Assembly: GCF_015546995.1 (NCBI RefSeq)
Contig: NZ_JADMUH010000005.1
Span: forward strand, 1-64,000
DNA: 64,000 nt
Reading direction: 5' to 3'
DNA from: Streptococcus infantis
GTDB lineage: Bacteria > Bacillota > Bacilli > Lactobacillales > Streptococcaceae
Shown: piece after piece, positions 37,682-46,103 of the stretch
Numbering within the stretch: the first letter of the stretch is position 1
Layout of the letters: every line of letters begins with the position of its first letter
The notes under the pieces: generated by a model
Database searches by the model: none
The model's input: the letters and a program-made list of their open reading frames with translations, nothing else
Told to the model about the DNA's origin: nothing
Program-made: the position numbers and the translations under genes

Positions 37682-38579
37682 ACATATGTTTCAAACGCTC
37701 AATCCGTTCTGAAATAGGTGGATGCGTATAAAATAGTTTTTTCAAGAAACCTGGTTTTTGAGGATCGTTAATATAAAGTGCACTACTAGCATCATCCACA
37801 TGATGAGTCATTGGTTGACTATTTTCTAGCTTAAGGAGGGCATTGATCATCCCTTGAGGATTACGAGTTAATTCTACGCTTGAAGCATCTGCTAGAAATT
37901 CTCGTTGGCGAGAAATAGCTAATTGCACTAAAGTTGCTGCAAGAGGTGCCAGAACTATGGCTAGGAGAGAAATAACTAACTTAATCACTTCAAACCCTCC
38001 ACTGTCACGGTCACTATTTCTTCTACTACGTGATGCCCCACCCCACCACATCATACGACCAGCCATACTCGATAAAAGGGTAATAGCACTGGCAAGAGCA
38101 ACAGCAATCGTAGAGATTCGAATATCCAAGTTGCGTATATGACTAACTTCATGCCCGATTACCGCTTCTAACTCCTCACGATTCATGATCTCTAGAAGTC
38201 CTGATGTCGCTGCAACAGCAGCATTTTGATGATTCGAACCTGTGGCGAAAGCATTCAAACCCGGGTCATCAATTACATAAACTCGTGGCATAGGAATTTG
38301 CGCCACCATAGCCATATCCTCAACAACATGATAGAGAACAGGTTCTTCATTCCTATCAACTTCACGCGCACCATTCATACTCATGACAATCTCTGTAGAT
38401 TGAAAAATCATGGTCAAGGCATAGATGAAACCGATAATCATGGCTACGGTCACGCCCCAGATACCTGAGTTCATGAAAAGATATCCAACTGCATAACCTA
38501 CAATAGCTAACAAAAGAAAGAAAACAATTAATAAAACCCAAGTTTTACGTTTATTACTAGCGATTTGTTTGTACAGCAT
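37680..38579 (-). CDS. htpX: Membrane zinc metalloprotease HtpX
   Basis: 299 residues. Two N-terminal membrane spans (~18-60) precede the M48 zinc motif [11 protein letters not shown] (~residue 140). Further spans and the conserved late [14 protein letters not shown] follow. It degrades misfolded membrane proteins. The start used is the ATG at 38579 ([13 protein letters not shown], the usual streptococcal beginning) with AGGTGAC upstream; a GTG three codons earlier overlaps lemA. It pairs with lemA, as in other streptococci. Confidence 0.95.
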   Translation of the reverse strand: MLYKQIASNKRKTWVLLIVFFLLLAIVGYAVGYLFMNSGIWGVTVAMIIGFIYALTMIFQSTEIVMSMNGAREVDRNEEPVLYHVVEDMAMVAQIPMPRVYVIDDPGLNAFATGSNHQNAAVAATSGLLEIMNREELEAVIGHEVSHIRNLDIRISTIAVALASAITLLSSMAGRMMWWGGASRSRRNSDRDSGGFEVIKLVISLLAIVLAPLAATLVQLAISRQREFLADASSVELTRNPQGMINALLKLENSQPMTHHVDDASSALYINDPQKPGFLKKLFYTHPPISERIERLKHM

Positions 38580-38580
38580 C

Positions 38581-39141
38581 TTAGTCACCTAAACCACTAA
38601 AATCAACTCTAGGAACAGCCTTTTCTTCTTCTGGAGTTTGAAGGAAATCCGCTGCCTTGAAGCCAAAGATAGCCGCAACCAGATTACTTGGGAAAGTTTC
38701 TAATTTAACATTGTAGTTGCTAACTACACTGTTATAAAGTTGGCGAGAATATGATATTTTGTTTTCTGTGTTAGTCAGTTCTTCTTGTAAGTGAGCAAAG
38801 TTGCCACTAGCCTTCAAGTCAGGATAGTTCTCTGCAATCGCAAAGATACCAGATATCTGACGAGTCAGTGCATCACTAGCTTTCATGGCTTCTGCAGGTG
38901 TAGTTGCTACAGCTACTTGTCTACGGAGTTCAGTCACCTTTTCAAGAGTAGAATTTTCGTATTTAGCGTAACCTTTTACTGTTTCAATTAAGTTTGGTAA
39001 GAGATCATTTCGACGCTTCAACTGAACATCAATCTGGCTCCAAGCTTCCTTGGTTTGCATACGCCCTCTGACTAGGCTGTTATAACTAACAATCACAAAG
39101 AGAACAATAAGAGTAGAAATTCCAAGAATAATCCAAGACAT
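38581..39141 (-). CDS. lemA: LemA family protein
   Basis: 186 residues. One N-terminal membrane anchor (~3-22) is followed by a long helical-bundle domain with the family pattern [20 protein letters not shown] and the late [18 protein letters not shown]. The function is unclear; it is co-transcribed with htpX, which starts 1 nt after it. AAAGGA precedes the ATG. Confidence 0.93.
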   Translation of the reverse strand: MSWIILGISTLIVLFVIVSYNSLVRGRMQTKEAWSQIDVQLKRRNDLLPNLIETVKGYAKYENSTLEKVTELRRQVAVATTPAEAMKASDALTRQISGIFAIAENYPDLKASGNFAHLQEELTNTENKISYSRQLYNSVVSNYNVKLETFPSNLVAAIFGFKAADFLQTPEEEKAVPRVDFSGLGD

Positions 39142-39235
39142 AGTAGGATTCCTTTCTCATTTAAGATTAGTACCAGTATATCAAATTTCCATGTTTTTGT
39201 GGTAAAATAAGATGATATACAAGAAGGATATAACT

Positions 39236-39949
39236 ATGAAACCAGAAACTTTTTACTCACTACTTGCTGAACAGAATATTAATCTTACTAACCAGCAAAA
39301 AACACAATTTGAGCGCTATTTCGAACTCTTAGTCGAGTGGAACCAAAAAATCAATCTAACTGCCATTACTGAAAAAGAAGAGGTTTATCTTAAGCACTTT
39401 TATGATTCCATCGCTCCTATCCTACAAGGGTTGATAGAAAACCAAGAAATTAAGTTACTTGATATTGGCGCTGGTGCAGGATTCCCAAGTCTCCCTATGA
39501 AGATTCTCTACCCTCAGCTAGATGTGACCATCATTGATTCACTCAACAAGCGCATTAACTTCCTTCAGCTTCTGGCTGAGGAGCTTGATTTAGAAGGGGT
39601 TCATTTCTACCATGGACGCGCAGAAGACTTTGCCCAAGACAAGAATTTCCGTGCCCAATTCGACATTGTGACAGCTCGTGCAGTTGCCCGCATGCAGGTC
39701 TTGTCTGAATTAACCATTCCTTATCTAAAGGTAGGTGGAAAACTTTTGGCTCTTAAGTCCAGTAATGCTCCTGAGGAATTGACAGAAGCCAAAAATGCTC
39801 TCAACCTTCTCTTTAGTAAGGTTGAAGATAACATCAGCTACACACTTCCTAATGGAGACCCTCGCTACATCACCATTGTAGAAAAGAAAAAGGAAACTCC
39901 AAATAAATACCCACGTAAGGCTGGCATGCCAAATAAACGCCCACTTTAA
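39236..39949 (+). CDS. rsmG: 16S rRNA (guanine527-N7)-methyltransferase
   Basis: 237 residues. SAM motif I is [17 protein letters not shown], and the [10 protein letters not shown] segment near residue 45 is typical of RsmG. It methylates G527 of 16S rRNA; loss gives low-level streptomycin resistance in other bacteria. The start at 39236 (MKPETFYS) has AGAAGGA upstream and gives the usual length, eight codons shorter than the longest frame. It ends in a lysine/arginine/proline-rich tail. Confidence 0.95.
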   Translation: MKPETFYSLLAEQNINLTNQQKTQFERYFELLVEWNQKINLTAITEKEEVYLKHFYDSIAPILQGLIENQEIKLLDIGAGAGFPSLPMKILYPQLDVTIIDSLNKRINFLQLLAEELDLEGVHFYHGRAEDFAQDKNFRAQFDIVTARAVARMQVLSELTIPYLKVGGKLLALKSSNAPEELTEAKNALNLLFSKVEDNISYTLPNGDPRYITIVEKKKETPNKYPRKAGMPNKRPL

Positions 39950-39991
39950 TTGTCTTATTTAAAACTGAGTCAGCATCAACTTCGTGTCTTT

Positions 39992-40133
39992 GTTTCTTGG
40001 CTTGGAAAAAATGATTTACAAAATCATGCCTCTCTTTTTTGTTTCTTGGCTCGGGAAAAAACGATTTATAAAATCATGCCTCGCTTTCTTATTTCTTGGC
40101 TCGGGAAAAAATGATTTACAAAATCATTTTTTT
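39992..40133 (+). repeat. Three tandem ~50-nt repeats between rsmG and uraA
   Basis: Units at 39992-40040, 40041-40090 and 40091-40133. Each has tTTCTTGGCTyGG, an A-run and the hairpin ATGATTTacaAAATCAT (mismatched in unit 2). The third ends in T7 and acts as the rsmG terminator. Its TTTACA is also the -35 of the uracil permease promoter. An open frame runs through the repeats but has no ribosome site. Confidence 0.8.
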
Positions 40134-40143
40134 CTGCTATACT
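40115..40143 (+). promoter_or_regulatory. Uracil permease promoter
   Basis: TTTACA, 17 nt, TGc-TATACT (extended -10). The -35 lies inside the loop and right arm of the third repeat's hairpin. Confidence 0.7.
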
Positions 40144-40165
40144 ATCACAAGCAAAGGTTTTTAAT

Positions 40166-40183
40166 GTCATCCCGTGAGGTGAC
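40166..40183 (+). promoter_or_regulatory. PyrR-binding RNA hairpin, uracil permease leader
   Basis: GUCA stem, loop UCCCGUGAGG, UGAC stem. The loop is identical to the pyrR-leader site. Confidence 0.88.
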
Positions 40184-40251
40184 GAAGACGCAGATATATA
40201 TGAAATTCTTTAAATATTGGGATAACCATGTTTTAAATATGTCTTACTCTG

Positions 40252-40286
40252 AGAGCCTATTGCTGTAAAATTATGGGCTCTTTTTT
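40252..40286 (+). terminator. Attenuator terminator in the uracil permease leader
   Basis: GAGCC / GGCTC (extendable by A-T pairs) with a long loop, followed by T6, 24 nt before the permease ATG. Confidence 0.8.
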
Positions 40287-40309
40287 GATGCCCTAAAAGT
40301 GAGGTATTT

Positions 40310-41593
40310 ATGAAACAAGAATCAACTGTTGATTTGTTACTCGACGTTGACCAACGTCCTTCTTTTGGTAAGGGAATTCTACTCAGCTTCCAGCACGTGT
40401 TTGCCATGTTTGGTGCTACCATCTTGGTGCCACTGATTTTGGGAATGCCTGTATCTGTTGCCCTGTTTGCATCAGGTGTCGGAACACTGATTTACATGGT
40501 ATGTACTGGCTTTAAAGTTCCGGTTTATCTCGGTTCTTCTTTTGCCTTCATCACTGCAATGTCTCTTGCTATGAAGGAAATGGGTGGCGATGTTTCTGCC
40601 GCTCAAACAGGGGTTATCTTAACTGGTTTAATCTACGTTCTTGTTTCAACTAGCATCCGCTTTGCTGGTACAAAATGGATTGATAAACTCTTGCCTCCAA
40701 TCGTTATCGGACCTATGATTATCGTAATTGGTCTTGGTCTTGCAGGTTCAGCTGTAACAAATGCTGGTCTTGTTGCTGATGGCAACTGGAAAAATGCTCT
40801 TGTAGCTGTGGTTACCTTCCTCATCGCTGCCTTTATCAATACAAAAGGCAAAGGATTCCTTCGTATCATTCCTTTCTTATTTGCCATTATCGGTGGATAT
40901 ATCTTTGCAGTCTTTCTTGGTCTAGTAGACTTCACACCTGTTCTTCAAGCTAACTGGTTCGAAATTCCAGGCTTCTACCTACCATTTAGCACAGGTGGTA
41001 CCTTCAAAGAATACAACCTTTACTTCGGTCCAGAAACAATCGCAATCTTACCAATCGCGATCGTAACAATCTCAGAACATATTGGAGACCACACGGTCTT
41101 GAGCCAAATCTGTGGCCGTCAATTCTTGAAAGAACCAGGTCTTCACCGTACCCTTCTTGGTGACGGTATCGCAACATCTGTATCTGCCTTCCTTGGTGGT
41201 CCTGCTAATACTACCTACGGTGAAAATACAGGGGTGATCGGTATGACCCGTATCGCTTCTGTCTCAGTTATCCGTAACGCTGCCTTTATCGCAATCGCCC
41301 TTAGTTTCCTTGGAAAATTCACTGCTTTGATTTCTACAATCCCTAGCGCCGTACTTGGTGGTATGTCAATCCTTCTTTATGGGGTTATCGCCAGCAACGG
41401 TTTGAAAGTTTTGATTAAGGAACGTGTAGACTTCGGTCAAATGCGTAACCTAATCATCGCAAGTGCAATGCTCGTACTTGGACTTGGTGGAGCAATCCTT
41501 AAACTTGGTCCAGTTACACTTTCAGGTACTGCCCTATCAGCAATGACAGGTATCCTTTTGAACTTGATCTTGCCATACGAAAATAAAGACTAA
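40310..41593 (+). CDS. uraA: Uracil permease (NCS2 family)
   Basis: 427 residues, about 14 membrane spans. The NCS2 pattern is visible in the HVFAMFGATILVPLILG start, the ITISEHIGDH segment (with the substrate-site Glu) and GGPANTTYGENTGV. It imports uracil with protons. PyrR-dependent attenuation in its leader ties uptake to the cell's UMP/UTP level, together with the pyrR operon 6 kb away. It is called uraA or pyrP in related species. Confidence 0.93.
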   Translation: MKQESTVDLLLDVDQRPSFGKGILLSFQHVFAMFGATILVPLILGMPVSVALFASGVGTLIYMVCTGFKVPVYLGSSFAFITAMSLAMKEMGGDVSAAQTGVILTGLIYVLVSTSIRFAGTKWIDKLLPPIVIGPMIIVIGLGLAGSAVTNAGLVADGNWKNALVAVVTFLIAAFINTKGKGFLRIIPFLFAIIGGYIFAVFLGLVDFTPVLQANWFEIPGFYLPFSTGGTFKEYNLYFGPETIAILPIAIVTISEHIGDHTVLSQICGRQFLKEPGLHRTLLGDGIATSVSAFLGGPANTTYGENTGVIGMTRIASVSVIRNAAFIAIALSFLGKFTALISTIPSAVLGGMSILLYGVIASNGLKVLIKERVDFGQMRNLIIASAMLVLGLGGAILKLGPVTLSGTALSAMTGILLNLILPYENKD

Positions 41594-41605
41594 AAGCATT
41601 CATAA

Positions 41606-41636
41606 AAAAATCCACTTGAATGAGTGGATTTTTTGC
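41606..41636. terminator. Bidirectional terminator between uraA and CPBP gene
   Basis: AAATCCACT / AGTGGATTT with a 6-nt loop, A7 left and T6 right; it serves both convergent genes. Confidence 0.88.
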
Positions 41637-42395
41637 TTATGTTCTCCAAGTAATCAACAAGTACAAGAGACTTGAACCAAACATATCTGCAAGAGCATGC
41701 ATAAGAAAGAATGGCAGTAAATTCTTGACTACATACTTGTACAAGAAATAATAGAATAGTCCATATACAAGCCCAATAACTAATGCCCAGAGTAATCCTT
41801 GGTAGGTATGGAAAGAAATCCGTATGATTACCGAGTATACTAGAACTAGCCACTGATGCTTTTCTTTTACTGAAGTCAGTAATCCCAAGAAGAAAAATTC
41901 TTCGTAAAAACCATTTAAAAGCGCATAGCCAATAGCCATTGGCGTTAAGGCCATGAATTTTCTAATGATTTCCATTGGGTCTATAAAAGGAATCAACTGA
42001 GGATTAAAGTAATTGTACTCACCACTAAGGGTTGTTACAATATCACCAAAAATACCAACAATAGCAAAGATAAGGGGAACCCAGATGAAAACAGACCAGG
42101 AAAAGCGTATAGGAAGTTGTTTAAAATCATAATTTCGAATCAAGAGATAAAGGAAAGTAATCCCTAACATCATCAATTGAAAAGTAAAATTACTAGAATA
42201 AGCTGCCCCATCACTTGCTACATTTGTTGTAGTTTCCGCAACACTAGCAAGAGTTGAAGGTGATAGACTCTCCATAAATTGTTGAGTAGAACGGATGATA
42301 AACTCTCCAAACATTAAAACAGTGATGCTTAAGATGTCGAACCATTTTAAGTATCTTAAAGGTTTAGCAGGATGAATACTTTGTATAAAATTCAT
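41637..42395 (-). CDS. CPBP family intramembrane glutamic endopeptidase
   Basis: 252 residues with about seven membrane spans. CPBP motifs are visible: motif 1 EE in GFYEEFFFLG, motif 2 with His in ISFHTYQG, and motif 3 with His in LMHALADMFG. In streptococci such proteins are often linked to bacteriocin self-immunity or peptide processing, but no partner gene is adjacent here. The motif 1 arginine (EExxxR) appears replaced. Confidence 0.8.
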   Translation of the reverse strand: MNFIQSIHPAKPLRYLKWFDILSITVLMFGEFIIRSTQQFMESLSPSTLASVAETTTNVASDGAAYSSNFTFQLMMLGITFLYLLIRNYDFKQLPIRFSWSVFIWVPLIFAIVGIFGDIVTTLSGEYNYFNPQLIPFIDPMEIIRKFMALTPMAIGYALLNGFYEEFFFLGLLTSVKEKHQWLVLVYSVIIRISFHTYQGLLWALVIGLVYGLFYYFLYKYVVKNLLPFFLMHALADMFGSSLLYLLITWRT

Positions 42396-42472
42396 ATTTC
42401 CTCCGTTTAGCTTATTTTTGTACCTTTATTATAAACTTTCAATCTTAAAATTAATTAAATTGATACTAGAGC

Positions 42473-42501
42473 AAAAAAAACAACCTCTTTATAAGGTTGT
42501 T
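42473..42501 (-). terminator. Terminator of the EamA/serine hydrolase/cppA operon
   Basis: AACAACCT / AGGTTGTT stem followed by eight T on the minus strand. Confidence 0.85.
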
Positions 42502-42507
42502 CTGTCC

Positions 42508-43419
42508 TTAAATAGACTTGTGTTTCTTTTCTAGCATTAAATCTTTTAAAGAAATAATAGTCACAGCCAATAAAATCATTGCCATACCAAGAAAATCTAC
42601 AGGATAAAAGATATCTCCCATAATCATGAAAGCAAAGAATACCGCAGATATTGGCTCAATAGAGGCCAAGAGACTAGATTTGACTGGTCCAACCAGACTT
42701 GCCCCCTTAAGAAAGGCCGTGTAGGCAAAAACAGTCCCGATGAGAATAATTCCAGCAAATGCTAAGAAAATATCAAAAGACATAGGTAGACTAGCACCGA
42801 TAATCCCAGTAAATGGCACTGCTACAAAACCTGAGATGGTCATACCAACACCAATAACCAGAATGCTCCCCCATTTTTGAATGAGTTTAATGGGTGAAAT
42901 GATATAAAGAGCATAGGTTAAAGCAGAGAACAAGCCCCAAAAGAGACCTGCTGGTGTCATAGAGAGCTGATCCAACTGACCATGAGTCGCAATTAAAAAG
43001 GTTCCACCTATTGCTAAAATCATAGAAAGGATTTCGGCTATAGTAGGTGCTACCTTATCCTTTATACATGTGTAAGCCAAGATTCCAACAGGACAGACAT
43101 ACTGAAGCACCGTCGCTGTACCTGCATTTGTCTCCTGAATAGCCGATAAATAAGCCAATTGATTCAGAAAGAGGCCAAATAAAGAAAATAGTAAGAGAGA
43201 AAACAGACTTGATTTATCTTTTAGAAAAGCCAAAAATTGTTCCTTAGACTTTGTATAGGACAAGAGAACTAAGAGCAAACCTGCAACAATCAAACGGATA
43301 TTGGTTAGGACTAGAGCCGATATCCCATGAACCATTAGGTACTGACCACTGGTCCCAGACAAGCCCCAAGCAATACCAGCAATCATTGTAAAAAGAGTTC
43401 CTTTAAGAGCTTTTGACAT
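42508..43419 (-). CDS. EamA-family DMT transporter
   Basis: 303 residues, ten predicted membrane spans in two homologous EamA halves (GIAWGLSGTSGQYL near residue 15 and AGLFWGLFSALTYALYIISP near 160). It is a drug/metabolite exporter family member; the substrate is unknown. It starts 9 nt after the serine hydrolase ends, so it is the last gene of a cppA-led operon. It is not assigned as the choline permease LicB, since no lic genes are nearby. Confidence 0.85.
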   Translation of the reverse strand: MSKALKGTLFTMIAGIAWGLSGTSGQYLMVHGISALVLTNIRLIVAGLLLVLLSYTKSKEQFLAFLKDKSSLFSLLLFSLFGLFLNQLAYLSAIQETNAGTATVLQYVCPVGILAYTCIKDKVAPTIAEILSMILAIGGTFLIATHGQLDQLSMTPAGLFWGLFSALTYALYIISPIKLIQKWGSILVIGVGMTISGFVAVPFTGIIGASLPMSFDIFLAFAGIILIGTVFAYTAFLKGASLVGPVKSSLLASIEPISAVFFAFMIMGDIFYPVDFLGMAMILLAVTIISLKDLMLEKKHKSI

Positions 43420-43428
43420 ACTTCCTCC

Positions 43429-44361
43429 CTAGTCTGCTTCACGAATTAGATCCATGACCTGATTACGGTCTATGATCCACTGCGCACGCTCGTCTTTTTC
43501 GTAGGTTCTATTAGACAAAAAAATCGCAGCTTCCTGCTTCTTACGATTCCACATGATAAAGGTTCCAGTATAGCCTGTATGGTCTAGCCAATCACCTTCA
43601 AGGTTCCAGGCTAAGGAGCGTTCCTTATCACTCAAATCCGAAAAATTTTGACTTAAATCTGTAGCAAAATCATCCTGTAAATAATGCTCAAGGAAGATTT
43701 TTAAATCCTTCACAGTTGAAAACAAGCCTGCACTTCCAGCATGTTTACCTAGTAAACGTGCCTTAGGATCATGCACCACTCCTGCCTTCTGTCCCCGAAC
43801 TGTAGGAACAGCACTGCTAACTGGTCCAAACTGAGTTTCCTTCATCTTCCATGGAACGAAAACTTGCTCTTGTAAAATCTGGTCTAAGTCTTTCTCAAAG
43901 TAATTCTCTAGGAGAAAACCGAGCAAGAGAAAGTGAACATCCGAGTACAGAAAAGCCCTCTTATCTCGTCGATTCAAATGAAACATAGCTTCTTTCAATT
44001 CTTCGGCATTCAACTGGTCTCTATTGATGATAAACGGGTCCAAGTCCGTAGAATGTGTGAGGAGTTGACGAATGGTGATATCTGGATAATCCGCCTCTGG
44101 AAGATAGGTTTTTATGGATTGATCGAGCTCAATCTTGCCTTGATGCCATAAAAAAGTTAAGACAGTTCCAACTCCGACGACTTTGCTCACACTTGCCAAA
44201 TCATAGACTAAACCTTGACAAGTCTGCTCTCCAATTTCTGGATCTGCTTCTCCGATGTACCATTCAGACCATTCACCATCCCGATAATACGCAAAAGAGG
44301 CACCAGGATAAATCCCTGCCTCAATTTGTTGCTTTATTTTTTGAATGATTTCTTGTTTCAT
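43429..44361 (-). CDS. Serine hydrolase, beta-lactamase/class C PBP family
   Basis: 310 residues. The SxxK motif S57-V-S-K60 lies in YDLASVSKVVG, the YxN equivalent is YSD in FLYSDVHF, and the KTG equivalent is HTG in DHTGYTGTF. No signal peptide or membrane anchor is visible, so it is likely a cytosolic esterase/peptidase-like member rather than a wall enzyme or resistance beta-lactamase. It overlaps cppA by 4 nt (ATGA), showing translational coupling. Confidence 0.85.
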   Translation of the reverse strand: MKQEIIQKIKQQIEAGIYPGASFAYYRDGEWSEWYIGEADPEIGEQTCQGLVYDLASVSKVVGVGTVLTFLWHQGKIELDQSIKTYLPEADYPDITIRQLLTHSTDLDPFIINRDQLNAEELKEAMFHLNRRDKRAFLYSDVHFLLLGFLLENYFEKDLDQILQEQVFVPWKMKETQFGPVSSAVPTVRGQKAGVVHDPKARLLGKHAGSAGLFSTVKDLKIFLEHYLQDDFATDLSQNFSDLSDKERSLAWNLEGDWLDHTGYTGTFIMWNRKKQEAAIFLSNRTYEKDERAQWIIDRNQVMDLIREAD

Positions 44362-45083
44362 ACTTCTTCAAACCACAATTCGATATTGTTGGCATCCTTG
44401 GTTAGGAAAAACTTCTCAGACTTAGGAATAAAGTAACCTGCAATTTCAAAACGTTGACGCAGACTAGCCAATTCAAGTTTTTTTACTTGGAATTTCAACA
44501 TAGACAAATCCCAAGTTACATTATTTTCAACAAGCAAATCACTACCTTGGGCTTGCTTGAAAGTTATGCTAGTTTCGATTTCCTCTTTTTCAAGCAGGCT
44601 CGTCGTTTCAGCAGGTAAGTTAATTTCTGCTGAAATATCAAATGCTGTTAAATATTGCACTTTCTCATCTTTTGTGAAAGTAACAGTTTCATCAAACTTT
44701 CTCAAATCTTTGATGTCATCTTCCGCATGGATTAGGACAAGATCCCCTTCTGGTGAAAGGATTTCAAAAGCATATCCCTTATTTCCTTTATAGAGTTGAG
44801 GAAGTTTTTCCATTCTAGCTAGCAGTGCTTCAACCTCGGATGGATTCGCTACTTTTACAATCAATCTAGCTAATTTTTTGATCCCTTCAACCTTACGGCT
44901 TCTCATACTTGGCGATTCTTCTAAAACCAATTTTTCAATGCCTGACTGGTCTCCTAGCGATAAGAAAGCCGACTCTTCAAGCAAGGGTTTCATACCCAAG
45001 GTTTGGATATAAAACAATTCATTTAATCTTCTATTATTTATCTTTAGCGTCGGGATCATACGCACAATTTGATTTACATTCAT
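44358..45083 (-). CDS. cppA: CppA family protein (reported C3-degrading protease)
   Basis: 241 residues. The CppA pattern MNVNQIVRMIPTLKINNRRLN at the start is followed by a glyoxalase-like fold region (FYIQTLGMKPLLEESAFLSLGD) and a C-terminal domain ending IELWFEEV. CppA was reported to degrade complement C3 in pneumococcus, but the sequence has no export signal and no protease motif. That activity should be treated with caution. The start at 45083 has GGAGGAATTT; an upstream GTG would overlap that site. Confidence 0.85.
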   Translation of the reverse strand: MNVNQIVRMIPTLKINNRRLNELFYIQTLGMKPLLEESAFLSLGDQSGIEKLVLEESPSMRSRKVEGIKKLARLIVKVANPSEVEALLARMEKLPQLYKGNKGYAFEILSPEGDLVLIHAEDDIKDLRKFDETVTFTKDEKVQYLTAFDISAEINLPAETTSLLEKEEIETSITFKQAQGSDLLVENNVTWDLSMLKFQVKKLELASLRQRFEIAGYFIPKSEKFFLTKDANNIELWFEEV

Positions 45084-45113
45084 AAATTCCTCCAACACTT
45101 TTTATTTTAAAGG

Positions 45114-45141
45114 ATTTTATTTCATTTTACAAGTTATTCAA
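45114..45141 (-). promoter_or_regulatory. cppA operon promoter
   Basis: Minus strand: TTGAAT, 16 nt, TAAAAT. Confidence 0.5.
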
Positions 45142-45177
45142 CTAAAAACTTTAACTATATTAACCCCTTGAATAAGG

Positions 45178-45205
45178 AATCCCCTTCGCATATCCGAAGG
45201 GGGAC
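45178..45205. terminator. Hairpin downstream of the EEP hydrolase gene
   Basis: CCCCTTCG / CGAAGGGG strong stem with a 6-nt loop. The minus-strand tail (ATTCCTTATT) is only partly T-rich, so it may be a weak terminator or an mRNA-stabilising hairpin. Confidence 0.6.
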
Positions 45206-45231
45206 TCATTTTATTTTAGTAAAATTCTTTG

Positions 45232-46050
45232 TTAGTTCTTCCAAGAAAGTTCTGCTTGAAGACCATAGTGATCACTGACCTGCGGACTTGATTGGCCATC
45301 AAAAACTACCTGTAACTTTTCTACCTGAAGATCTTTTGTCGTGAAGACGTAATCAATTCGAAGCGGTTCTGTATTTCCCTTCCAACCATCAATTTCTGGA
45401 GGAACAGTGTAGCTTCCACTTCTCTCTTTTGCAACTTCATAGGCATCCTGTAAGCCTAGCGGACTAGTTAGGATAGCTTGATATCCTTCCTGACCTGCAG
45501 GATTATTAAAATCACCTGCTAGCAAGAGTGGCTTCTTCAATTCTTTCAGAACTGCTTCAAAGCGCGCCCATTCCTCTTGGAATCCTTTATCCCACCAAGA
45601 GAGATGCACACTCGCAACTGCAAGCTCTTTACCTTCTACTACTGTTTCTACTAGTGCAACTCGACGAGTGTGATAATCAGTTGGATCATCTACATCTGAA
45701 ACCAAAATCTCACGCGCCTCAATCGGTGTTTTAGATAGAATTGAAACTCCCTCATGATAACGGTCATATCCGATATGATTATAAGCCCATGTCCAATAAT
45801 AGTCCAGTCCTTTTTCAGACAACTTCTCTACCAAAAGACGAACATAGTGGTCTTGGTGAATGGGTTCTGCTGAAAGTAACGGATTGTATAGTGGTCCAGA
45901 CTCTACTTGAGTTGATGTAATTTCTTGGTTGATTTCTTGAAAACAAATCAAATCATAACTGTTTTCAAGTATATCTTGAAACAAGAGCTGAAATTTTTCT
46001 TCAGGATTTTTTTCCATCCAACTATGAGTATTGAGTGTTAAAAACTTCAT
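45232..46050 (-). CDS. Endonuclease/exonuclease/phosphatase family hydrolase
   Basis: 272 residues. EEP-fold motifs are present: LNTHSW near the start, CFQEINQ (metal-binding Glu), ASVHLSWWDKG, LLAGDFNNPAG, and the terminal SDHYGLQAEL. No signal peptide, so it acts in the cytosol. The substrate is not clear (phosphodiester or sugar phosphate). It lies 53 nt after the PTS gene with a hairpin between, so partial read-through from the PTS promoter is possible. Confidence 0.85.
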   Translation of the reverse strand: MKFLTLNTHSWMEKNPEEKFQLLFQDILENSYDLICFQEINQEITSTQVESGPLYNPLLSAEPIHQDHYVRLLVEKLSEKGLDYYWTWAYNHIGYDRYHEGVSILSKTPIEAREILVSDVDDPTDYHTRRVALVETVVEGKELAVASVHLSWWDKGFQEEWARFEAVLKELKKPLLLAGDFNNPAGQEGYQAILTSPLGLQDAYEVAKERSGSYTVPPEIDGWKGNTEPLRIDYVFTTKDLQVEKLQVVFDGQSSPQVSDHYGLQAELSWKN

Positions 46051-46071
46051 GTTTTTCTCCTATAAACAAGA

Positions 46072-46100
46072 GGTTGGAAAACAGCTTCCAACCCCTTAGT
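46072..46100 (-). terminator. ptsG terminator
   Basis: GGTTGGAA / TTCCAACC with a 6-nt loop, followed by TCTTGTTT on the minus strand. Confidence 0.7.
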
Positions 46101-46103
46101 GTA

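Noticed and set aside
39984..40268. A 94-residue open frame through the triplicated element before uraA.
   Set aside because: No ribosome site, sequence follows the DNA repeat, it overlaps a terminator, the uraA promoter and the PyrR hairpin; best read as non-coding.
42508..43419. EamA transporter considered as choline permease LicB.
   Set aside because: No lic genes adjacent and no specific similarity visible by eye; the context is a cppA operon.
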